64,000 nt of DNA. Origin: Schistocerca nitens (Eukaryota; Arthropoda; Insecta; Orthoptera; Acrididae). Within the stretch, counting starts at the first letter, position 1; every line of letters begins with the position of its first letter. Below are positions 55,772-64,000 of the stretch, in pieces. The translations under genes and the position numbers were made by a program. Under the pieces are notes generated by a model. It saw nothing but the letters and a program-made list of their open reading frames with translations. It did no database searches and was not told the DNA's origin. The stretch spans positions 1,056,736,432 through 1,056,800,431 of the forward strand of contig NC_064614.1 of the NCBI RefSeq assembly GCF_023898315.1, in the 5' to 3' direction.

Positions 55772-56790
55772 GTAATAAACTCAAGGACCAAAGTAACTGG
55801 TACACCTTCCTAAGATCGTGTAGGATCCCCCCCTGAGCAAGCGAAAGAGCCGCAAAATGAAATGGCATGGACTCGACTAATGTCTGAAGTAATGCTGGAG
55901 GGAACTGACACCGTGAGTACTGCAGAACTGTCCATTAATCTGTAATGGTACGATGGGGTGGAGATCTCGTCTGAACAGCGCTCAATAATGTTCATGTATG
56001 GGGGGCTTGGTGGCAAGCGGAAATGTTGAAACTCAGATGAGTGTACCTGGAGCCACTCTGTAGCAATCTGGATGTGTGGTGTATCACATTGTCCTGCTGG
56101 AATTGCCCAAGTCCGTTGGTATGCACAATGGACATGGATGGATGCAGGTGGTCAGACATGATGCTTACGTACCTTTCAACAGTCAGAGTCGTATCTAGAC
56201 GTAATAGGGGTCCCATATCACTCCAGCCCCATAACATTACAGAGCCTTCAACAGCTTGAATGACCCTTGCTGACATGCATGGTACACGGATTCATGAGGT
56301 TGTCTCCATACACGTATGTGTCCATACACGTCCATCTGCTCGATATAATTTGTAACGAGACTCTTCGACCAGGCAACATGTTCCCAGTCATCAACAATCC
56401 AATGTCGGTGTTGGCGGGCCCAGGCGAGGCGTAAACCTTTGTATCGTGCAGTCATCAAGGGTACACGAAATCGCCTTTGGCTCCGAAAGCCCGTATCTAT
56501 GATGGTTCGCACGCTGACACTTTCTGGTGGCCTAGAATTGAAATCTGCAGCAATTTGCGGAACAGTTGCACTTCTGTCAAGTTGAACGATTCTCTTCAGT
56601 CGTCGTTGGTCCCATTCTTGCAGCATATTTTCCCGGCCGCAGCGATGTCGTAGATTAGATGTTTTACCAGATTGCTGACATTCACGGCACACTCGTGAAA
56701 TGGTCGCACGGGAAAATCCCCATCTCGGAGATGCTGTGTCCTATCGCTCGTGCGACGGCTATAACACCACGTTCAAATTCACTTAAATCT
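55772..56790 (-). pseudogene. Tc1-like transposase, degenerate but nearly complete
   Basis: Minus strand: NLRHRCGRENMLQEWDQRRL, VPQIAADFNSRPPESVSVRT (helix-turn-helix, 56590-56500), FRVPLMTARYKGLRLAWARQ and HRHWIVDDWEHVAWSKSLV, where the usual SDES Asp is lost. RVWRQPHESVYHACQQG (56310), LWGWSDMGPLLRLDTTLTVE, LGQFQQDNVIHHTSRL with the second catalytic Asp (56115-56070), and a frame-shifted tail to about 55810. The end CTAAGATCGTGTAGGATCCC lies near 55810. Same family as the piece at 43193. Confidence 0.85.
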
Positions 56791-57524
56791 TGATAATATG
56801 CCGTTGTAGCAGCAGTAACAGGTCTAACAAGTGCCCAGACAAATGTTGTCTTATGTGGGCCTTGCCGACCATAGTGTTGTATTCTGCCTGTTTACATTTC
56901 CCTGTATGTGAATACGCATACCTATACCAGTTTCTTTGGCGCTCCAGTGTACTACCTCCATGGAATTTTTTCCGATCTGCAGACGATGCTTCTCCAGCAA
57001 CAGATAGCTTTATCTGATTCCGAGTATGAGAAGTCATTCAGCGTTACGTATTGTCATGTGAGAGTACTATGTATACAACAGACATTCTGTAGGCTACGGA
57101 CAGGCCATAATATACATGTACCTTTCCCATATGACCTATTCTCTGGTATGCCTTTTTTCATATCACTATCTCACGTGTCATAATGTTAATTCAATAAAAT
57201 TTTAATGCATCTATTCACGAATTACACATTGGAGTATGTTACGTATAAATGTAATTGGTCCATGAGACCCAATGGAAAACACTTCAACACTGATAGTAGG
57301 TCGACCTGAAGAAACCCTGATATTAGAATTAACTCAACGCACTGAGTCATTAAGAGACAATATGAATAGTCATTTATTACATTGCTCCATTCTCGTCCGG
57401 AATTATCTATTTGGCTCTTGAAAAATAACCGAGCACATCTTAGCAACTGGTCTTAAGTGACCACATTTTTGTTATAAGCTACTGCACGACTTCTGTCGTA
57501 ACCGTCAACAAATACTCTAACGGG
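56791..57524. other. unassigned sequence
   Basis: Nothing recognised. Confidence 0.4.
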
Positions 57525-57867
57525 AAAAAAGTTAGTACACCGGGAATGACGTCGATTTTAATCCAATGACGGTATTTTCCACCTAGGGGGTAGTGTATGT
57601 ACTGATAATGGTTTAAACGACGTCGGCCAGCAGATAGCGCAGTTGCATAGCTACCAGAGCGCCACTTGTGTCAACACTTTAGTAAGGGATGCTTGCAGCC
57701 AGAATATTCTGTGTGGTGCAGGCGTTTGGAGTAAGCAGGCAACAATGCCAAGGAGCTGCATTTGTGCTTCCTACGGCCAACTGAGACACGTGAACATTCT
57801 CACACGCAATGACGAGCTTTTGGACGTCCACGCAGTACATTCGCCCGCTAGGATCGTCGTATTGTAA
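57525..57867 (+). mobile_element. possible Tc1-like 5' end fragment
   Basis: An AAAAAGTTAGTACACC start and a short frame MPRSCICASYGQLRHVN..RIVVL (57746-57866) recall the N-terminal MPRxxxRASYxQLxxFERGRI of Tc1-like transposases, with frame damage. The fragment breaks off at 57867, next to the LINE. Confidence 0.4.
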
Positions 57868-58221
57868 GTACAGCAGTAGATCGTAGCTACCGGAGCTCAG
57901 ATAAAGGGGGTTGTGAACACAGACATGTTAATTTTAAGGCTAATGGGTTTGAGATGATCATCAGTACGTACAGGAGGCTGGCGCAGGGGGTGAAGACTGC
58001 TGGTCTCTCGCGTAGGGTGCAAGCAGAGCTCGCAATTTGCAGCATTGTGCCTAGAGTTCCCTTGATCCTTTGGTTAAGAATCGAGTACACGGTCTCAACC
58101 AAAGGCATCCTCCACACTGTGACGGCCTTGGCTGCAGATTTCTAGACCTGCGTTCTAGTGTGGTAGAGAGGCCAGGGGTGCACTTCTCAAAGGAAGCAGC
58201 TACTATGATAGCAGAGTAGTT

Positions 58222-58800
58222 GTGGAGTGCACTTGGTCTTTGCGGCTAAGCTGTAGTTTTAGGTGCTCTGATGAACACTCGCCAGTCGGTATGCAGCAGG
58301 GGAAGTCAAACGGCGTTCAGAATAAAGACGCAACGACTGTGATAATTTTATCAGTAAACTGTCGAAGTATTCGTAATAAAGGTCCCGAATTTAAAGTCCT
58401 CCTGGATAGTTCTCGCACTCAAATTACTCTAGCGGAAAGCTCTGCGATATTTTGTGGGTCTTGGAACGTATATCGGCAAGAGAGATTGGAGAACATAGGA
58501 GGGGTAGTGTTCACGGCAATTACAAAGATATTGTCTCTAGTGACGTCGAAGTTAAGTGTGACTTTGATGTTATCTGATCGCGTATTACGGTGTAGCTGAA
58601 ACCAAATTCATTGTTGGATCTTTTTACCGGCCACCCGATTCTGCTGTGACAGTTCTAGAGCCATTAAAAGGCAGTCTACGGTCAATAGCTCGTAAATACC
58701 CAGATCATTCCATACCAGTTGGAAGCGACTTTAATGGGATGTCTCTGGATCCACTGCATGGTGTTCAGACAGACATCATGTGAAACACTTTTAAACACGT
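58222..58800 (+). pseudogene. LINE endonuclease domain remnant
   Basis: ATTVIILSVNCRSIRNKGPE (58330-58389) is the N-terminal strand. ITLAESSAIFCGSWN is the ALSETW-type motif with the catalytic Glu (58424-58470). After a stop, VGSFYRPPDSAVTVLEPLKG (58612-58670) and VGSDFNGMSLD (GDFN block, 58720-58755) follow in a shifted frame. An IITD-type block is not legible. A possible ATG at 58222 is not a reliable start. Confidence 0.82.
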
Positions 58801-59239
58801 TTTCTGAAATCTGCCTTGAGCAGCTAGCTCGGCAGCCCACACGCAATGGGCTACAAATAACCCGGACTTTATCGACAATGTCAGTTTAGAAACGGGGATT
58901 AACGATCATGGTGCCATTACAGCAACCACGCTTACGAATGTTAAAAGTCGGTCAAGAATACTGGGAGAGTGTTCCTGCTATATATATAGCAGATAAGCAG
59001 CTACTAGTATCTCGCTTAAAGTTCCACTGAGATGCACGTAGAGTAATTATGGGCGAAGTACATCGTGGTCTGGAACGCTATACACCTAGTAAGTGGATAA
59101 AGGATGGAAAAGACCCACCATGGTTATTAACTAAATCCGGATATTGATGAGGAAGCAGAGGCTGTTATCCTCTCGGTTGAAAAGGGGACGCACAAATGAT
59201 GAGAAGCCTAGGCTAGTAGAGATTCATGCGTCTGTGAAC

Positions 59240-59305
59240 AGGATAGAGTAGCGTGGAGAGCTGCATCAAACCAGTCTCAGGACTGAAGACCACAACAACA
59301 ACAAC
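59240..59305 (+). repeat. RTE-like LINE 3' end scrap inside the CR1-like LINE
   Basis: RVAWRAASNQSQD-type coding end (GCATCAAACCAGTCTCAGGAC) followed by AAGACCACAACAACAACAAC. It is 5'-truncated to about 65 bp and corresponds to the 3' ends at 4016 and 14518. Confidence 0.85.
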
Positions 59306-59307
59306 GT

Positions 59308-59845
59308 GAAAATATCTATGCGCGAAGCATACAACAACTACCATCGTCACACCTTAATGAAAGGTTGGCACAGAACCCGAGGTATTTCTCGTCCTATATA
59401 AAAACGCTAACCGGGTTTAAGGCTCCCATTGAGTCCCTTGTTCCACTCTGGCGTGGTGGTTGAAGATAGCGAAAATAAAAGCCGAAGTCTTAAATTTCAC
59501 TTTCAAAAAATCTTTCACACGGGACGACAGTACAAACATAACGTCATTTGACCATTTAATAGACTCTCGTATGGACGCTATAGTAATAAGTATCCCTGGC
59601 GTACAAAAAACGTTTAAAAGACATGAAAGCAAGTAAATCAGATCCGAATGCAATCCCAGGTCTATTTTACAACGATTACTCTACGACATTGCCCCATACC
59701 TAGTTTGCATTTGCTGCTAATCTCTCGCCCACCACAAAGTCCCAAGCGACTGGAAAAAGGCCCAGGTGACTCCAGTATACAAGAAGGGTAAAAGAACCGA
59801 CCCGCAAAATTACAAACTGCGTAAATACCAATATCACTAATTTAT
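59308..59845 (+). pseudogene. LINE reverse transcriptase, upstream part
   Basis: Fragments include KSFTRDDSTNITSFDHLIDS, an ESK..SECNP run equivalent to SGPDGIPG, and HKVPSDWKKAQVTPVYKKGK with RTDPQNY (59735-59820), the motif that opens the fingers. It stops at the hAT duplication GTTTGAAC (59846-59853), where the continuing family motif would read FERIL. Confidence 0.85.
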
Positions 59846-59853
59846 GTTTGAAC

Positions 59854-60921
59854 CAGTGGCGGATACAGAAGAACCTCAAGGAAGGGGCGCTAAAGATATC
59901 TTGAGCTACCTTCACTTTTACCGTAATAAAAAATAATAGTCACATGCAAAGTTTAAAAAAGTTTTATTTAAAATTATTATACACATATAGAAAACAATGA
60001 CATCTTATGATATAAAAAAGTTACAATTGTGGTTCTCTTCCTTAAATGGTGAATTCTATGCGCCTATTCTTCCTGGAAAATTGGTTAATTATATCGTCAA
60101 TAGGACACTCAATGTCAGGGTGAGTGTTCAACAGAGCTATGCCATTAAGTCGATCCTTCTTCATTGTCGGCCTCAGCCACATCTTTGTACGCCGCAATGT
60201 TGAAAAACTTCTTTCTACTGTAGCAGGAAGACAAGCAAATATTTTTTACAGCGTGTGCAAAATAAGATATCAGATCTAAGACAAACAGACAACGCTTGCG
60301 TGACAGAATCACTATCATTAAGGGCGTTTATGTTCGTTTACTTGCATTGAAGAATCTCTCCCTGTAGTTGAATTTTAAATGATAAATATTTTCTTCAGCA
60401 AAAAGTTGTCTCATGTCAGTCGTAACATGGTCCAGTGTTGGAAGGAAAACAGTTCTTTCCCAATATGTCATAGCAGTTTTACCTGTGTACTTGTCTGCCT
60501 GTAAAACGAGGAACACTCATCTCCATCTTCCATAACTGCCTTCGCCTCTTCAACAATATTAGCAAAGTGGGTATCAGCAATAGCTCTCATTCCGTCGTAC
60601 ACCTTGAGCTCAGAATCTAATTTTACTTTTGCCATAGCGACGTCCAAGCTTGGGTCTTGTAAGATTTTGCTGACTGGATACGTTATGCTCATAATGTCAC
60701 TCAGTGTAAGCAGAGTTACGATAAACTCGCAATTAGACAGAGCTCTAATGAAAATATTGGCTTTGGCAGCCGTTGTTCTATACCTCCAGCACTTTATTTC
60801 TTTAAGAACTTTGCAAACTGTTCCGAGATCAGTTGCTATTTTGCAATGCGCCCGACGAGCGGAGGGGTTAGGCGCACCGTGCGCCCCCCCCCCCCCCCCC
60901 ACCCTCTTGCACTCACCACTA
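59854..60921 (-). mobile_element. hAT transposon, internally deleted
   Basis: A perfect 8-bp duplication GTTTGAAC (59846-59853 and 60922-60929) flanks it. The left end is CAGTGGCGGATAC; the right end, on the minus strand, is TAGTGGTGAGTGC, giving short imperfect TIRs with a changed terminal base. An internal C-run (60882-60900) and GCGCACCGTGCGCC palindrome lie near the right end. At 1068 bp it is too short for a full hAT element of this type. It is inserted in the reverse transcriptase of the CR1-like LINE. Confidence 0.93.
59990..60870 (-). pseudogene. hAT transposase C-terminal part (ZMYM1-like)
   Basis: On the minus strand: ALSNCEFIVTLLTLSDIMSI, TYPVSKILQDPSLDVAMAKV (60720-60630), ADTHFANIVEEAKAV (60580-60540), and MRQLFAEENIYHLKFNYRER (60420-60350) with frame breaks. 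The hATC dimerisation domain LPATVERSFSTLRRTKMWLR, then RLNGIALLNTHPDIE, lies at about 60227-60100. The ERSFS..RTK..R signature is diagnostic of hAT. The BED finger and the first catalytic block are missing, consistent with internal deletion. Confidence 0.88.
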
Positions 60922-60929
60922 GTTTGAAC

Positions 60930-61900
60930 GTATTCTCAGTTCAAATATGATAAAATTTCTTGAGACTAAGAAGCTTATCTCCATGAATCAGTATGGTTTT
61001 AGGAGACGTCGCTCGTGTGAAACTCAGCTTGCATGGAAGGCAACAGGCAGATTCCATATGCCTAGATTTCTGGAAAGGACTTGACACGGTGCCCCTCTGC
61101 AGGCTGTAAAAGAAGGTAGGAGTATATGGAATAAGTTCACGGATTTGTGAGTGACTTGAAGACATCTTAAGTGATAGAACCCAGTATGTTGTTTTCGACG
61201 GCGAGTGTATATCCGAGACAAGGGTATCGTCAGGAGCGCGCTAGGGAAGTGGGACAGGACCCCTGTTGCTCTCTATGTATATGAATGATTTGGCGCAGCT
61301 ATCTGCGATTATTCAGCAATCTGCGGTTATTTGCTGATGATGCCATGATGTGCGGTAAGGTGCCCAAGGTGAATGAGTGTAGGAGGATACAAGACGACTT
61401 AGACAAAATTCCTATTTGGTGTGATGAATGACAGATAGCCCTAAATGTAGAAAAACGTAAGTTAATGCGGATGAATAGAGGAAACCTCTAATGTTTGGAT
61501 ACAGTATTACTAGTGTCTTGCTTCACACAGTCAAGTCTTTTAAATATCTGGACGTATCATTGCAAAGTGATTTGAGATGGAACGAGCTTGTGAGAACTGT
61601 GGTAGGGAAGGCGAATCGTCGACTTTGGTTAATGGGAGATTCTTAGGAATTAGTGGTTCACCTGAACCCATGTAGGCGATGATACGACCTATTCTTGAGT
61701 ACTGCTTGAGACTTTGGGATCCGCACCAGGTCGGATTCAAGGAAGACAGCGAAGCAATTCAGAGGCGGGCTACTATATTTCTTACACGTAGGTTTGAAAC
61801 AACAAGTGAGTGTTATGGAGAAGCTTCGGGAACCCAAATGGGAGTCCCTGGAGAGAGGGAGGCGTTCTTTCCGAGAAACACTGTTGAGAAAATTTAGAGA
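60930..61900 (+). pseudogene. LINE reverse transcriptase, downstream part
   Basis: LETKKLISMNQYGFRR (60960-61010) follows the hAT duplication. ICLDFWKGLDTVPLCRL, with the Asp-containing AFDTV-type block (61060-61105), and SSGARQGSGTGPLLLSMYMN (61229-61290) are next. LFADDAMMCGKVPKVNECRR (61328-61390), LDKIPIWCDEWQIALNVEKR and VKSFKYLDVSLQSDLRW follow. The C-terminal IRPILEYCLRLWDPHQVGF (61682-61740), with QRRATIFLTRRF, lies before the 3' end. At least six frame breaks. Confidence 0.88.
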
Positions 61901-62400
61901 ACCAGCATTTGAAGCTGACTTCCGAAGGATTCTACTGCTGCAAACACACGTAGATAAGAGAAACTAGGACTCATAGGGAGACATATAGACAGTTGCTTTT
62001 CCCTCGCTCTATTTGCGAGTCGAACAGGAAGGGAAATGGCTAATAGTGGTACAAGATACCCCCCGGCACGCACCGTACGGTGCCTTGTGGAGTGTCTATG
62101 TAGGTGGAATTGCGGGAACATGACGAGGGCAAGGAAAATACGAGGGTCGAACAGAAAGTTTTTAGGGTATTGCTATAGAGTGTATGCAATGTAGCATAGC
62201 TCCATCGCAGATATATGAACACCGACGTGTAGAATTCGAGCCAAATGCATCCAAACAGGAGCAACGTGCCATTATTCTTTTCTTGGCTGTCTACGGACAA
62301 ATAGAGATAGACATTCCTCCGATAATGAAGAGAGTGTACGGAGCAGCATGTCTGTCGAAAACCATAGGTCTGGAATGCTGCGACACAAAGGGTGCTCTCA

Positions 62401-62512
62401 TTCTTAGGAATTAGTGGTTCACCTGAACCCATATAGGCGATGATACGGCCTATTTTTGAGCACTGCTTGAGTCTTTGGGATCCGCACCAGGTCGGATTCA
62501 AGGAAGACAAAC
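62401..62512 (+). repeat. duplicated CR1-like LINE segment
   Basis: About 112 bp (TTCTTAGGAATTAGTGGTTC to CGGATTCAAGGAAGACA) repeats 61640-61752 of the adjacent LINE with about six differences. Confidence 0.85.
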
Positions 62513-62524
62513 AGGCAAACAAAG

Positions 62525-62632
62525 GCAAACAGTGAAGTTGGTCGGCTGTTTGCGTGCTATTGTCGTGCCATCTGTGGAATGTGGTTGACGAATGCTGTAG
62601 CCACAATTCAGCGACTGTCTCATCACTGCTTC
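62525..62632 (+). repeat. duplicated Tc1-like segment
   Basis: About 100 bp (AACAGTGAAGTTGGTCGGCT to GACTGTCTCATCAC) repeats 63107-63205 with three or four differences; the later copy continues into the Tc1 element. Confidence 0.85.
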
Positions 62633-63094
62633 ATGATAACTCACGTCCCCTACCGCAAAAGTCATAATGCTGAAGTTACGCCAAGTGGGCAACTGTCACA
62701 GATCCGCCGTAGCGTCATGATCTCTCCTCATTCGATTGTCATGCCTTCGGTCCCCTAAAAGAGTCCTTGAAGGATCAACGATTTCTGTAGGAGGAGGATG
62801 TGCAGCAGGCAGTTACGAACTTCTTCACGCAGTAGGACGCGGTGTTTTACCAAAGGAGTATCTTCAATCTAGTGCGTCGTTGGGATAATTGCCTCAATGC
62901 TCACGACGATTTTGTCTGATTGGCATACCAATTCTGGACTATACGGCCTCGAACTGGGTCTTTTTAATCGCTCCTTGTGTATAACCGGAGTAAGAGATAA
63001 ATCGAGAACCGTTCTGGCGACGATATGAATTGCAAATGGAAAAATAAGTGATTTTTCGAAAGAGCGGATTGTTCTGTCCCAGACCCTGGGAACG

Positions 63095-64000
63095 AAGACC
63101 CAGGAAACAGTGAAGTTGGTCGGCTGTTTGCGTGCTACTGTCGTGCCATCTGTGGAATGTGGTTGACGAATGCTGAAGCCACAATTCAGCGAATGTCTCA
63201 TCACACAACGTGAAAGGGCGACTCGTCGGCTCTGTAAAACAGGGTAGGTGGCAACCTGTGGCACATATGATGACACACTACAATACTGGTGAAGGCATTC
63301 GCATTTCAGAGCATACCGTTAAACGCATATGGCTGAAAAAGGGATACCGCAGCAGGTGACACCCACATGCTCCCAATTGACCCAACGACACTGTCATTTA
63401 ACATTGTAGTGCGACGGAATCGTCGAGACTAGACAGTGGAACAATGTAAACTTATCGTCTAGTCCGATGAATCACGTATCTTGGTGCACCAGGTCAATAG
63501 TCCTGTCCAGATACGCCATCATCCAGACGAACAAATCCTCAAAATATATATTGTAGTACAGTCGCAGACCAGTCGGAGCAATGATATGCTATGGGCTGGG
63601 GGTTTGGGGGAGGTGTAGGTACCATACCATGGTGCGGTGGTAATCGAATGGCCCATGACAGCTGTGGTCAAAGTAGACATTATTGTGGACCACCTGTGTT
63701 TCTTCGTATGTGACATCTTACGGCAAGATTCCGCCTCTTGTCACAAGACCAGAATTGTGCTTTACTGGTTTGAGGAACACAATTTTGATTACACCACGCG
63801 TAAGTCGCCAACAAATTGCCTGGTTTGAGCTCAATAGAGCGCCAGCTCCAGTCCCAGAACGTCCGTCCTGAACCGTGCAATAGTGGCGTTACCTGTGCAT
63901 AGACATCTCTTACCACATACTTCTGCAAACCAAGCAAGGACTCGTCGAATCTGTGCTATGGAGAATCGCTGCTGTAAGCCATTCCAAAGTTAGAGCAACT
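63095..64000 (+). pseudogene. Tc1-like transposase, degenerate, running to the window end
   Basis: Recognisable by block order in broken frames: a VPSVECG-like start (63140), a RATRRLCKTG..VATCGTY helix-turn-helix (63220-63270), SDESRILVHQVNSPVQIRHH with the first catalytic Asp (63457-63520), and MLWAGGLGEV for the MLWG block (63580-63620). MTAVVKVDIIVDHLCF and a CHKTRIVLYWFEEHNFDYTT piece (63735-63790) stand for the second-Asp region. RQQIAWFELNRAP replaces the SPDLNPIEH part. The 3' end AGACATCTCTTACCACATAC is near 63901. It may extend a little past the window. Confidence 0.75.

Larger units (their letters stand above)
57890..62125 (+). mobile_element. CR1/jockey-like LINE, interrupted by hAT and by a LINE scrap
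   Basis: Endonuclease (58222-58790), reverse transcriptase start (59330-59845) and remainder (60930-61900) follow in order on the plus strand, with the hAT element at 59854-60921 between the last two. It ends with a GGTACAAGATACCCCCCGGC..GTAGGTGG 3' end near 62125. It is the same superfamily as 10069-12050 and 22862-23320. Numerous stops make it inactive. Confidence 0.87.
62128..62985 (+). pseudogene. mariner remnant in two pieces
   Basis: N-terminal piece 62140-62400: KQEQRAIILFLAVYGQ and PIMKRVYGAACLSKTI, a helix-turn-helix of the type found at the start of SETMAR-like mariner proteins. C-terminal piece 62650-62985: a DCHAFGPLKESLKDQRFL block, EEDVQQAVTNFF, VFYQRSIFNLVRRWDNCLNA and HDDFV. 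The catalytic centre is gone; in its place lie a LINE scrap (62401-62512) and a Tc1 scrap (62525-62632). Confidence 0.7.

Overview
The window is eukaryotic, AT-rich, repeat-saturated intergenic or intronic DNA. The abundant tRNA-derived SINEs ending in a shared CCTTAGGTTAGTTAGG-type body, together with RTE-like and CR1/jockey-like LINEs, Penelope-like elements and several Tc1/mariner families, suggest a large arthropod genome. The best guess is an acridid grasshopper of the Schistocerca type. This is inference from repeat families, not from a species-specific gene.

Host gene content is almost nil. The clearest host signal is one internal coding exon (5213-5392, +) of a class A G-protein-coupled receptor, spanning TM3, the DRY motif and TM4, with consensus splice sites and a (TG)n tract just upstream of the acceptor. 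A weaker candidate is a terminal exon at 19792-19960. A GC-rich island at about 38.4-38.75 kb could be a promoter or first exon.

Layout: 0-4 kb holds a Penelope fragment and a broken RTE-like LINE carrying a SINE and a Penelope-derived palindrome. 4.5-9.4 kb holds a palindrome, a SINE, the receptor exon, a 764-bp TTAA-flanked inverted-repeat element, and a SINE-in-mariner-in-Tc1 nest. 10-17.6 kb holds LINE and Tc1 remnants on the minus strand with SINEs. 18.9-25.2 kb holds microsatellites, SINEs and a seven-copy array of tRNA-like SINE heads with an exact 106-bp period. 26.9-31.9 kb holds one Penelope-like element inserted in another, with a 13-bp target duplication. 34-37.3 kb holds a SINE with a tandem duplication, then Tc1 and LINE remnants. 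41.3-42.75 kb holds an apparently intact Tc1-like transposon with a 340-aa transposase. 43-57.9 kb holds mariner, Tc1 and LINE remnants and a second Penelope-type palindrome. 57.9-64 kb holds a CR1/jockey-like LINE split by a hAT element with a perfect 8-bp duplication, followed by scrambled mariner, LINE and Tc1 pieces.

No pathway or operon exists here. The elements relate mainly by nesting, and their target-site duplications give a relative order of insertion. The most unusual signals are the Penelope-in-Penelope nest, hammerhead-ribozyme-like motifs in the Penelope terminal repeats, the tRNA-head array, and the intact Tc1 copy.
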